From assembly GCF_025847235.1 (NCBI RefSeq), contig NZ_JAOZEW010000017.1:83844-147843 (forward strand): a stretch of DNA of 64,000 nt, given 5' to 3'. How positions within the stretch are numbered: position 1 is the first letter of the stretch; each line of letters begins with the position of its first letter. The notes beneath the pieces were generated by a model that saw only the letters and a program-made list of their open reading frames with translations, did not search any database and had not been told where the DNA came from. Both the position numbers and the translations under genes were made by a program. This stretch comes from Flavobacterium shii. Its GTDB lineage: Bacteria > Bacteroidota > Bacteroidia > Flavobacteriales > Flavobacteriaceae. This document shows, piece by piece, positions 26,011 to 34,568 of this stretch.

Positions 26011-26052
26011 AAGGTTCAAAGAGGCAAAGGTTCAAAGGTGCTAAGGTTTTTT
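26011..26052 (+). repeat. Dispersed repeat family 3, copy
   Basis: Built from AAGGTTCAAAG, GCAAAGGTTCAAAGG and TGCTAAGGTT units. Similar strings occur at 55311-55366, 60761-60802 and, inverted, 28109-28142. Confidence 0.55.
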
Positions 26053-26147
26053 CTAATTTAAAGTTGTCAACTGTTGTGGTTGCAGTTACTAAAAACTGTG
26101 ATTGAAAACTGTCACTGTAGCTGGATACTAAAAATTGAGAGTATATA

Positions 26148-27809
26148 CTACTTCTTAGCTTTAGTGGTCTTTGCTGCTTTTGTTGCTGGTTTCTTTTTAC
26201 CGTAATCAAGTGTTTCTTGCCTTACTTTCATAGGGACATTTTCTTTGGCATTTTCAACTTTACCTTCTTCGACTAATTTATCGTTCTCGTCATTTTCTTC
26301 TTTGGTAAAAATATCATCTTTAGATTTTATTCTTTCGTCTCCTCGCCAAACCATACCTCGAAGTTTTCGAGCATTTTCGGGTAACTCGGTTTCGGGGAAT
26401 ATATCTCCATCGACCTGATTATAGAATGTAATAGTTTCGATACCATTGTTTTCTAAAATAAGATTGATTTTGCTGCTTACGTTTTTATTGATTCCGATGA
26501 GTTCATTGGCATCATTCCGCATATAGTAAACAACTTCGGTATTTTTTATAACATCAACATCATGGAGTTTTCCTTCTTTAAACTTCCCAAATAAGTTCAG
26601 TCCCTTGACTTGATTATAGCCGGTTCCTAAGGTGTCCTTGGAGATTAGGAAGGTATTATTGAGTACTTTGAGTGAGTCGAGTTTCTTAGTATTATTATCG
26701 CCTATAAGATGCATGATGTCTCCTGTAATCTGGCTTTCACCGTTCCAGAGTATTGGGTTTCCTATAAGTTTTGTCAAGGCAGTTCGACTATTGGAATGTA
26801 TCGAATCGCATTTTCCACTCATATCTGTTTTATAAAAACGAACATTGTTAAAAGCACGTAGTATTCTATCTCCTTCTTTTCCTGTAATCATTAGTCTTTT
26901 TCCGTGTATGTAAACCGAATCATTATCGACAAAGTTTACTGCAACGGCTCTCTTGGTAACAAACATGGAGTCTTTTTGTTTGTATATTTCGGCATAATGT
27001 CCTTTTACAATTCCGCGATTTATAGAGTCGGTGATTTTTACATTTCTGGTTGCCGAAGCGAAATCTTTATTCCGGTCATAATATAAACTATCGCCTTCTA
27101 TTAAGCGATCATCATATCGAATATAGGATTTCCGGAGAAAATGTGCGAGATTCTTTTTGGTGTCATAAAACCCATTTTCGGTATAGATATAATTGGTTTT
27201 ACTTGTAATTGTTGATGGCCCAAAGAGGTAGGAATGCCCAGAATTACTATAATAATCCAAGTGATTTGATTTAATAACACATTTAGGATTGGTAACTGTA
27301 ACTGCGGTTAGGAATTTAAACTTTTTTTCGGCTACATAATATGTTCCAGATTTACTCTCCAATGTATTTTCTTTGTTGATGATTGTTCCTTTGGAATTAT
27401 AGAATACTTCTTGAATATTTCGATCAAAATTGATAGTGTCGGTTTGTAATGTAGCATCTGGCGAACTCATAACGGCATTTCCTGTAGCAAATGCTTTTTT
27501 TGTATTTCCGCTATATTCGGCATATTTACTATTTAAAAACAAGGTATCTCCTTGAACTAACTGTACATTTCCAAAAGCTTTTAGGTAGTTTTCTCCCTGA
27601 AACAAATAGGCTTTATTACATGTTAAAACAATGCCATCATGGTTTACTTTTACGTTTCCGGTAAGTAAAACAGCACCTGGCATTTCTATTTCATTTCTGT
27701 CGACAAAGTCAGAATGCTCGATGTTAATTATTTTTGGAGCTTGTGCCATTCCTAAATTAACACTTAAAATTAGCAAGCAGCTATATATGAAAAAGAGTGA
27801 TTTCTTCAA
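26148..27809 (-). CDS. OstA/LptA-like LPS transport periplasmic protein
   Basis: A signal peptide (CLLILSVNLGMAQ) leads into an OstA/LptA-type beta-jellyroll rich in repeated short strands (GAVLLTGNVKVNHDGIVLTC, YLKAFGNVQLVQGDTLFL, AFATGNAVMSSPDATLQTD). LptA-type domains form the bridge that carries lipopolysaccharide across the periplasm. At 553 residues it is about three times the length of enteric LptA, as is usual for the Bacteroidota OstA-like proteins. The C-terminus is a lysine-rich tail (KKKPATKAAKTTKAKK), probably disordered. A -7 element (TAAATTTG, 27826-27833, minus strand) sits 16 bases before the ATG. Confidence 0.85.
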   Translation of the reverse strand: MKKSLFFIYSCLLILSVNLGMAQAPKIINIEHSDFVDRNEIEMPGAVLLTGNVKVNHDGIVLTCNKAYLFQGENYLKAFGNVQLVQGDTLFLNSKYAEYSGNTKKAFATGNAVMSSPDATLQTDTINFDRNIQEVFYNSKGTIINKENTLESKSGTYYVAEKKFKFLTAVTVTNPKCVIKSNHLDYYSNSGHSYLFGPSTITSKTNYIYTENGFYDTKKNLAHFLRKSYIRYDDRLIEGDSLYYDRNKDFASATRNVKITDSINRGIVKGHYAEIYKQKDSMFVTKRAVAVNFVDNDSVYIHGKRLMITGKEGDRILRAFNNVRFYKTDMSGKCDSIHSNSRTALTKLIGNPILWNGESQITGDIMHLIGDNNTKKLDSLKVLNNTFLISKDTLGTGYNQVKGLNLFGKFKEGKLHDVDVIKNTEVVYYMRNDANELIGINKNVSSKINLILENNGIETITFYNQVDGDIFPETELPENARKLRGMVWRGDERIKSKDDIFTKEENDENDKLVEEGKVENAKENVPMKVRQETLDYGKKKPATKAAKTTKAKK

Positions 27810-27825
27810 TTGTTTAAATTTTTGT

Positions 27826-27833
27826 CAAATTTA
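27826..27833 (-). promoter_or_regulatory. -7 promoter element of the OstA-like gene
   Basis: TAAATTTG, 16 bases before the ATG. Confidence 0.5.
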
Positions 27834-28005
27834 TGAAAAAGGATACAACCTTAACAGATATTAGGAATTATTTATAATTGATGTTATCAGATAAGTCTAA
27901 ATTATTTTTTGCCACGAATTGCATGAACTTTCACTAATTGTTTTGGTTTATTTTTAAGTTAAAGTTCCAAAAGCATTTGCTTGAAATACTTGGTTAGAAG
28001 AAGGA

Positions 28006-28100
28006 ACGCGGATTAAACGAATTCGCTTAGGCGAAAACGCAGATTAAAACGGATTTTTCAAAGTTTTTAAAATCATTTTAATCGTTTTAATCTGTGGCAA
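28006..28100 (+). repeat. Dispersed repeat family 2, longest copy
   Basis: Left part matches 22138-22187; right part ends in AATCGTTTTAATCTGTGGC, shared with 55453-55490 and, inverted, 12585-12626. Confidence 0.6.
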
Positions 28101-28219
28101 AAAAATTAACCTCAAAGTTTTCATTCTTTGAACCTTTGTAGCTATGAATCTTTATACCTTCTTTGAATTAACTACAAAGTTTAAAATTTTAATTTTTAAG
28201 TTATCAACAAATGAATGTA

Positions 28220-28239
28220 CTAACACGTTGTAGTGTTAG
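28220..28239. promoter_or_regulatory. Palindrome upstream of the GH13 amylase gene
   Basis: CTAACAC-GTTGTA-GTGTTAG, perfect 7-bp arms, 122 bases before the ATG. It is not followed directly by a T tract, so an operator is as likely as a hairpin. It does not resemble the GTGTACAC sites at susC. Confidence 0.4.
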
Positions 28240-28361
28240 CAGCGAAAGCGTTTTTTTAGTTAAATTTTATTCTAAGATTTTATGTTTTAAAAAATAGATT
28301 AAATTTAAAAATTGGTTAATGCATTTTAACCTTAAAATTAATATAAGCACATTATAAAAAT

Positions 28362-30233
28362 ATGATAAAAGCACGCGTTATTGTGGCTGGGATTACTGCA
28401 ATGGTTTTGGTTACTGCATGTAAAACAAATGACATAAGACAAAATACGAACAAGAAAGAAGTAGTTTCTGAGAATAAAGTTGTTGTTTATCAGGTTTTTA
28501 CCCGTTTGTTCGGGAATATAAATACGACAAATAAACCTTGGGGAACTATTGAAGAAAATGGAGTAGGGAAGTTCAACGATTTTAGCGATAAAGCACTACA
28601 CGAAATTAAAGATTTAGGTGTTACTTATATTTGGTATACTGGCGTACCTCATCATGCGTTGGTTCGCGATTATACCGCATTCGGAATTTCTAATGATGAT
28701 CCAGAGGTGATAAAAGGAAGAGCGGGATCTCCATACGCTGTAAAAGATTATTATAATGTAAATCCTGATTTGGCTGTAAATCCTGCCAATCGTTTGCAAG
28801 AATTCGAAGCTTTGATTGCACGTACGCATAAAGCGGGTTTAAAAGTGATTATCGATATTGTTCCTAATCATATTGCCAGAAAATATGAAGGCAAAAATAA
28901 TCCTGTTGGCGTAAGAGATTTTGGTGCAAATGATGATGTTACGGTTGAGTACAAACGGGATAATAATTTTTATTATATACCTAACACTCCGTTTCAAATT
29001 CCTGATAATGATGTTCCGTTAAATGGAGAGAAAAACCCGCTTGTAGATGGTAAATTTGATGAAAATCCTGCAAAGTGGACTGGAAATGGTTCTCGTAAAG
29101 CTAAACCAGATCAAAATGATTGGTACGAAACGGTTAAAGTAAATTACGGAATCCGTCCTGATGGTTCTAAAGATTTCCCTGAGCTTCCTGCTGGTTTTGA
29201 CAAGAAATCATATCAAGAGCATTTTGCTTTCTGGAAGGATAAAGATGTTCCTGATTCTTGGAAGAAATTCAAATCGATAGCTTTATATTGGACAGCAAAA
29301 GGCATTGATGGTTTTCGATATGATATGGCCGAAATGGTTCCGTATGAATTCTGGAGCTATATGAATTCGGCTATTAAGGTTAAGAATCCAAATGCTTTTT
29401 TATTGGCAGAAGTGTATAACCCAAATGAATATCGCAATTATATTCGTTTAGGTAAAATGGATTATTTATATGATAAGGTAGAAACTTATGATAAACTGAA
29501 AGATATTATTAAGGGGAAATCATCTCCTGATGAACTTTCGGATATTCAAAAAGGGATGTCGGATATTGAACATAATATGTTGCATTTTCTAGATAATCAT
29601 GACGAACAACGTTTGGCAAGTTCTGAATTTGCTGGAACTCCTGAAAAAGGAAAACCTTTGATGGTGGTTTCTACAACAATAAGTACTTCGCCAACGATGG
29701 TTTATTTTGGACAAGAAGTGGGGGAACCTGGAAACGAAAATGCTGGTTTCGGAAAACCTTCCAGAACTTCTATTTTTGATTATATTGGTGTGCCAAATCA
29801 TCAGCGATGGATGAACAACGGCAAATTTGATGATGGAATGCTTTCTCAATCGGAGAAAGATTTGAGAGATTTTTATAAACGATTATTAAATTTCTCCATA
29901 AAGAGTTCTGCTTTAATGGGAAGCTTTCAGGAAATTCAATCTGTAAACCGTCAGAATAATGCGGGTTATGATGAGTTACTTTATTCTTATGTTCGCTGGT
30001 CAAATAATCAAAAATTGATTGTTGTTGCGAATTTTTCTGCTGATAAAACCAGTGAATTTGAATTGAAAATTCCTGCGGATGTTATTGCTAAATGGAATTT
30101 AAAAGATGGAGAGTATTCGCTTACTGATCAATTGTATTTGGAGCATAAAATAAAACTGAATGTAAATAACGGGGAAGGAAAGGCTAAAATTAAAATAGCA
30201 CCATCGGAATCGTTTATTTACGAAGTAAAGTAG
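28362..30233 (+). CDS. GH13 alpha-amylase family lipoprotein
   Basis: The 623-residue product starts with a lipoprotein signal (ITAMVLVTACKT), so it is anchored in a membrane and probably faces the periplasm or the outside. The four GH13 regions are present: DIVPNH (I), GFRYDMAEMV (II, nucleophile Asp), LLAEVYNP (III, acid Glu) and FLDNHDEQR (IV, stabiliser Asp). The large insertion between regions I and II (residues about 185-285) is unusual but seen in Bacteroidota amylases. GH13 enzymes cut or transfer alpha-glucosidic bonds. It is convergent with the PUL genes at 30347-36913 and probably belongs to that locus. Confidence 0.9.
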   Translation: MIKARVIVAGITAMVLVTACKTNDIRQNTNKKEVVSENKVVVYQVFTRLFGNINTTNKPWGTIEENGVGKFNDFSDKALHEIKDLGVTYIWYTGVPHHALVRDYTAFGISNDDPEVIKGRAGSPYAVKDYYNVNPDLAVNPANRLQEFEALIARTHKAGLKVIIDIVPNHIARKYEGKNNPVGVRDFGANDDVTVEYKRDNNFYYIPNTPFQIPDNDVPLNGEKNPLVDGKFDENPAKWTGNGSRKAKPDQNDWYETVKVNYGIRPDGSKDFPELPAGFDKKSYQEHFAFWKDKDVPDSWKKFKSIALYWTAKGIDGFRYDMAEMVPYEFWSYMNSAIKVKNPNAFLLAEVYNPNEYRNYIRLGKMDYLYDKVETYDKLKDIIKGKSSPDELSDIQKGMSDIEHNMLHFLDNHDEQRLASSEFAGTPEKGKPLMVVSTTISTSPTMVYFGQEVGEPGNENAGFGKPSRTSIFDYIGVPNHQRWMNNGKFDDGMLSQSEKDLRDFYKRLLNFSIKSSALMGSFQEIQSVNRQNNAGYDELLYSYVRWSNNQKLIVVANFSADKTSEFELKIPADVIAKWNLKDGEYSLTDQLYLEHKIKLNVNNGEGKAKIKIAPSESFIYEVK

Positions 30234-30243
30234 ATTATTTAAT

Positions 30244-30319
30244 CCTGCAAGGTTTTTTCTAGCCTTGTAGGTATATAATCAATACTAGAATACCTAACAG
30301 GTTTTTAAAACCTGTTAGG
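30244..30319. terminator. Two tandem hairpins between convergent genes
   Basis: First: CCTGCAAGG (30244-30252) with CCTTGTAGG (30263-30271), one mismatch, with T6 in the loop. Second: CCTAACAGGTTTT (30293-30305) with AAAACCTGTTAGG (30307-30319), a perfect inverted repeat with a 1-base spacer. The two are related in sequence and likely terminate the amylase and cupin genes; they also look like repeat copies. Confidence 0.7.
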
Positions 30320-30346
30320 ATAATATATATAATTGAGAAGTTTTAT

Positions 30347-30862
30347 TTATCTTCCAAAGTCATCTTGTAAACGTACAATATCATCTTCATCGGATGGGTT
30401 TTCGGGATTGGTATGTTGCCAAATTTCTGCTACAATTCCCCATGTTTCAAGACCTATTAAGCGATGACGTTCTCCTTTGTCTAACTTTATAAATGCACCT
30501 GGAGCAAGTTCCTGAATTTCTCCTTCTTGGTCGGTCGAGCTTGTTTTTACACCGACAATGCCCTCAAGGACTTTCCATATTTCGGCTCTGCGAAAGTGAA
30601 ATTGCCATGACAAACGTTTATGTGGTGCTACAATTAAAATTTTTGGACTCAGCTTATTCGTAATCTGAATTTCTGACATTTCAAGGTGTGGAAAGAATTT
30701 TTTTGCAAAAGCACCTGCTTGTGATTCATCAATTACAAAGAAACCTCCCCATGGTCGGGTTTGATCTTGTTTTATAATTGTAAAGTTTTCTTCTTTTAGA
30801 GCTGCTGCTATTTGCTCAAAAACCGCCTTTTTTTCTGTATTTGGAGATAAATTAAGATTCAT
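30347..30862 (-). CDS. Mannose-6-phosphate isomerase type II-like cupin
   Basis: The 171-residue product resembles the C-terminal cupin of bifunctional mannose-1-phosphate guanylyltransferase/mannose-6-phosphate isomerases. The family marks are RPWGGFFVID, then APHKRLSWQFHFRRAEIWKV and GERHRLIG. Here the cupin stands alone without a nucleotidyltransferase domain. The usual extra His of LSLQxHHHRAEHW is changed to Phe-Arg, so activity is uncertain. It is the last gene of the locus, 12 bases after the alpha-glucosidase. Near GH130, which yields mannose-1-phosphate, a role in mannose-phosphate conversion or in sensing is plausible. Confidence 0.8.
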   Translation of the reverse strand: MNLNLSPNTEKKAVFEQIAAALKEENFTIIKQDQTRPWGGFFVIDESQAGAFAKKFFPHLEMSEIQITNKLSPKILIVAPHKRLSWQFHFRRAEIWKVLEGIVGVKTSSTDQEGEIQELAPGAFIKLDKGERHRLIGLETWGIVAEIWQHTNPENPSDEDDIVRLQDDFGR

Positions 30863-30874
30863 TTTAATACTGTT

Positions 30875-32503
30875 TTAGTTTTTATAAATAATAAAGCTAT
30901 TCGGTTTTAGGATTTTATTTCCCATTAATAGGGTAGTGCCTGTTGGTAATGCAATTTCTGTTTTTAAACCAAAGTTAATGATAACTGTGATTTTATCATC
31001 TTGAAAAGATCTAGTAAATGAAATTTTATCTCCTTGAATTTCAATGTTTTCATAATTACCATATTGAAGTGTCTTTTCTTTGTTTCGTAACGCTATTAAT
31101 TTTTTATAGGTATTAAGGATTGAATTCTTTTGAGCTGCTAAAACAGCAACATTTGTTTTCTCATAATCAGGATTAGTTTTAATCCATGTTTTTTCTTTTG
31201 AGAATCCAGCAAAAGCATCTGAATTCCATTGCATCGGGCTACGTGATTTATCGCGATTGTGTTCGTTTCCTTCTATAAGCGCTTCATTCTTACTTTTGCC
31301 TTGAGCAAGTGCCTGTTCATAATGTGTTCTTCCTTGTATATCGACCATTTCGTCTATATTCTGAGCAATAATATTATGCATCCCAATTTCTTCACCATAG
31401 TATATAAACGGAACTCCTTTTGCAGTTAGTATTAATGCGGTTAAAGCTGTGACTCTGTCAGGATTTCCATTGGCTAAACGATCGATCATTCGGGGCATAT
31501 CATGGCTGCCAAAAAATAGAGTAGGGTAGTTACTCATGTTTTTCTCCATGCTTTGTAACTCATCAAAAATACGTTGGGTCGAAAATTCTTTGATGCTTCC
31601 GAAGTTGAAATTAAAAACAACATCTAATAAATCTTGTGATTGGTATTGTTTTAGGACTTCGATTTTATCACTTCCTATTTCTCCCACAATAAAACGATTG
31701 TCATATTCATTTACGGTAGATTTTATAATGCGCATGGCATTTTTTACACCTTCCTGATCTATATCGTGTATGTGTTCTTGCTGTCCATCCTTTATTGGGT
31801 TATCTTTTGTGATTCCGTCGGTATTCAGGAAATTAATTACATCTAATCGGAAACCGTCTACACCGGCATCAAGCCAAAAACGCAATACATTTTGAATTTC
31901 TGTAACTACTTTAGGATTCGACCAATTAAGATCGGCCATTCTTTTATCAAACTTATGATAGTAATATTGATTGGTTAAAGTGTCTTTTTCCCAGGCTGTT
32001 CCTCCAAAAAACGATTCCCAATTGTTTGGTTCATCTTTCCAAATGTAATAATCACGATACCGATTATCCTTTGATTTTCTTGATTCCTGAAACCATTTGC
32101 TATCGGTAGAAGTATGGTTAAAAACCATATCTATAATCACTTTAATTCCTCTTTTATGCGCTTCGCTTAAGAAAGTATCAAAATCGGCTTTGTTTCCATA
32201 AGTTGGATCTACTTCATAATAATCGGCAATATCATAGCCATTATCTACTTTTGGCGATGTAAGAAAGGGGGTAAGCCAAATGCCTTTTATACCTAGTTCT
32301 TTTAAATAGTCTAATTTTTGAGTTATTCCCTTAAAATCTCCATATCCGTCACCGTTGCTATCGGCATAACTTGGCATATAGATTTGATAAAAAACAGATT
32401 CTTTCCACCATTTTTGGTCAACTGCTATTTTTTGAGCAAAAGCTGTGTTTGTGTTTAGCATTAGAAGAAGAAAAAACATACAATTCAATATATTAGGCTT
32501 CAT
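30875..32503 (-). CDS. GH13 alpha-glucosidase (secreted)
   Basis: The 542-residue product has a signal peptide (FFLLLMLNTNTAFAQ). It shows the oligo-1,6-glucosidase layout: KWWKESVFYQIYMPSYADSN, DMVFNHTS (region I), GFRLDVINF (II, nucleophile), IVGEIGSD (III, acid) and FGSHDMPRM (IV). Region V reads MADLNW, close to the MPDLN of the intermediary group rather than the QPDLN of strict 1,6-glucosidases. The enzyme probably releases glucose from short alpha-glucosides in the periplasm. It is followed 12 bases later by the cupin gene. Confidence 0.92.
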   Translation of the reverse strand: MKPNILNCMFFLLLMLNTNTAFAQKIAVDQKWWKESVFYQIYMPSYADSNGDGYGDFKGITQKLDYLKELGIKGIWLTPFLTSPKVDNGYDIADYYEVDPTYGNKADFDTFLSEAHKRGIKVIIDMVFNHTSTDSKWFQESRKSKDNRYRDYYIWKDEPNNWESFFGGTAWEKDTLTNQYYYHKFDKRMADLNWSNPKVVTEIQNVLRFWLDAGVDGFRLDVINFLNTDGITKDNPIKDGQQEHIHDIDQEGVKNAMRIIKSTVNEYDNRFIVGEIGSDKIEVLKQYQSQDLLDVVFNFNFGSIKEFSTQRIFDELQSMEKNMSNYPTLFFGSHDMPRMIDRLANGNPDRVTALTALILTAKGVPFIYYGEEIGMHNIIAQNIDEMVDIQGRTHYEQALAQGKSKNEALIEGNEHNRDKSRSPMQWNSDAFAGFSKEKTWIKTNPDYEKTNVAVLAAQKNSILNTYKKLIALRNKEKTLQYGNYENIEIQGDKISFTRSFQDDKITVIINFGLKTEIALPTGTTLLMGNKILKPNSFIIYKN

Positions 32504-32556
32504 AACATTCTTTTCGGTTTAAGTTATTTTACTTAGAAATGATATCGTTTATGCGC

Positions 32557-32621
32557 GCAAAGACGCAGAGTCGCAAAGAAAATAGCTTGTAAAACTTGAC
32601 TTAGCAACTCTGCGTCTTTGC
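32557..32621. repeat. Perfect 15-bp inverted repeat with GCAAAGACGCAGAGT arms
   Basis: GCAAAGACGCAGAGT (32557-32571) is the exact reverse complement of 32607-32621; the loop is 35 bases. The sequence style (GCAAAG, CGCAGAG) is close to repeat family 1. It lies between the 572-residue gene and the alpha-glucosidase gene and could work as a terminator. Confidence 0.65.
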
Positions 32622-32641
32622 TCGAGAATTTTAGAAATAAA

Positions 32642-34360
32642 CTATTTTTTTTGGTGGAACTTATAATCTACGACAATGCCATCAACCAACATCTTTTGCC
32701 CTTCATATGTAACTTTTCCATTAGAAGGCACACAAATAATTACAGCAGAACTCAAGGCGCTGATATTAATTTTGACAGACGAAGTTACATTTCGGGCTAC
32801 AAAATTTCCTGAAACGGTATTGTATAAATCTACTTTTTTACCTTTTTCGGTTTTTATAGTTACTGTTTTATTTGCTGTATATGGATTATAGTATAAATAC
32901 GATGGATAGGCTTTATCGCTGAAAAAGTCTGTTGCTAATAAATCAAGTTGCAATATTCCTGTAACATTGGTTGCCCTAATAATGCTTCCAAAGATTCCTA
33001 CGTGTCCGCTTCCGTATACACTAAATTGAGATTCTTTAGGATTTTCTCCAAGTACCCAAAGCGGACCGTCACCTTGTGCTACAGGGCCTTTTAGGTTTTC
33101 ATATTCTTTATAACTCGATTGCTTAATGATACCTTCGTAACCAATTACGCCTTTAGTAACTTCGGCAAGTTCAGGAATTGTCTGGTGTTCTTTTGGTATA
33201 TATTGCGGATAGAAAAAACGAGAAGCATTGGCTGCATTCAACATCCATTTTCCTATTGCGGTAGCATAAGATTGGTCGTATCGTACCATTGGCACTAATG
33301 GCCAAGCGGCATCATAGGTATTCATCAAGAAGCCATAACCACCGTGATCTACTGTACTCCCAAAAGTTCCTGATATATCGTAACCATTCCAGTTACCAAC
33401 TAATGCGCCCCAACCTTCACGGCAAATTGGTGTTCCGTCGAATGTCCAATCTAGCATTTTGTTGGTATCGTATTTTGCACCTTCCTCGGCATTGATCCTT
33501 GCGGCTAAATATGCTCCAAACGGCATTAATACTTCGTAAGTTGGATTTTTTGATTGCGATTGTAAGGCTGCCAATGCACTTTTTGCTCCTTTTAAATACT
33601 TAGCGTCTCCAAACTTTTTATATGCCATGTATAAAACCCATGCATGTCCTGCTGCTGCATCTGGTTGTGTACAGATGTGGTTTGTCATTGGCGTCATTTT
33701 GTTATAATCAAAATAGGAGTAATCGTAGTTCCCATTTAAGATTACATCTGCCTCATAAAATTTATCAGCAATGCTTCTTGCAATTTCGGTAAAACCGGGT
33801 TCATTAGGATATTTATCATAAACGGCAAAGAACAATAGGTTAGGATATACATCGTACCACCAATCACGACCGTAACCTCCACCTAATAAAGCTACTTCTG
33901 GACAGGTATTATTCATCATAATATTCCAATTAGTCTCTTTGTTGAAATAGTTTTTAAGCATTCCAACATAATTAAGGTTTGGTTGGTTTTTGTCAATACC
34001 AACTAATGTAGCGCCTAATGTTGCCCCCATTGTAGCCAAAGCTTCGTGAAACATACCATTGTTATGATCTGGTCCTTGTCTTACATCGGCCACAGCCGTA
34101 TATAATCCTACAACTGTTTGTGGGAAGTTTTTTTGGCTGTCATCCATCCAAACCATTGGCCAATATTTGCCTTTGGCATTAAAGTCATATACCGTTTTAT
34201 CAAAATCTAACGCTAGTTTTTTATAATCGATGATTTTTAATGGTTGTGGTAGATTTGGCATTTGGTCTACGCGAGGAATATTTTGTTGTTTTACTTGTGC
34301 TGTTGCATTTAAACTAATGACTAACAGACACGAAGTTGTAATTTTTATAAATGTATTCAT
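32642..34360 (-). CDS. Secreted protein of the PUL, family not recognised
   Basis: The 572-residue product has a signal peptide (SCLLVISLNATAQ). The composition, with evenly spaced aromatic and glycine motifs (GGGYGRDWWYDVYPNLL, GHAWVLYMAYKKFGDAKYL, REGWGALVGNWNGYDISG), looks like an (alpha/alpha)6-barrel glycosidase or lyase. The last 100 residues (ANKTVTIKTEKGKKVDLY) look like a beta-sandwich. Acidic residues in the barrel part could be catalytic, but I cannot name them. It sits between the MFS transporter and the alpha-glucosidase on the same strand, with 208 bases upstream, so it may have its own promoter. Confidence 0.75.
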   Translation of the reverse strand: MNTFIKITTSCLLVISLNATAQVKQQNIPRVDQMPNLPQPLKIIDYKKLALDFDKTVYDFNAKGKYWPMVWMDDSQKNFPQTVVGLYTAVADVRQGPDHNNGMFHEALATMGATLGATLVGIDKNQPNLNYVGMLKNYFNKETNWNIMMNNTCPEVALLGGGYGRDWWYDVYPNLLFFAVYDKYPNEPGFTEIARSIADKFYEADVILNGNYDYSYFDYNKMTPMTNHICTQPDAAAGHAWVLYMAYKKFGDAKYLKGAKSALAALQSQSKNPTYEVLMPFGAYLAARINAEEGAKYDTNKMLDWTFDGTPICREGWGALVGNWNGYDISGTFGSTVDHGGYGFLMNTYDAAWPLVPMVRYDQSYATAIGKWMLNAANASRFFYPQYIPKEHQTIPELAEVTKGVIGYEGIIKQSSYKEYENLKGPVAQGDGPLWVLGENPKESQFSVYGSGHVGIFGSIIRATNVTGILQLDLLATDFFSDKAYPSYLYYNPYTANKTVTIKTEKGKKVDLYNTVSGNFVARNVTSSVKINISALSSAVIICVPSNGKVTYEGQKMLVDGIVVDYKFHQKK

Positions 34361-34568
34361 AGTTATTGAATTTTAATTTTAGGTAACCGCTGAACGTAAT
34401 TAATTTTAACACATAGGGACATAGATTTTTGTAATCTCCAAAAAAAGGCATTTCACTTATTTAAAAATACACAGAGTTAGCTTTGCGAAAGAAATGTATT
34501 TCTTTTTGAGTTCCTCTTTTATACATACTATTCTATGTTTCTTGTGTTTAATGATATTTTACAATGTA

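Larger units (their letters stand above)
27810..28361. other. Intergenic region between the divergent OstA-like and GH13 genes
   Basis: Contains the OstA-like promoter (27826-27833), a family 2 repeat (28006-28100), an inverted family 3 piece (28109-28142), and a palindrome CTAACAC-N6-GTGTTAG (28220-28239) that may be an operator for the amylase gene. TATGTTTT at 28281-28288 is one base from the -7 consensus. Otherwise AT-rich, with no small gene seen. Confidence 0.6.
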
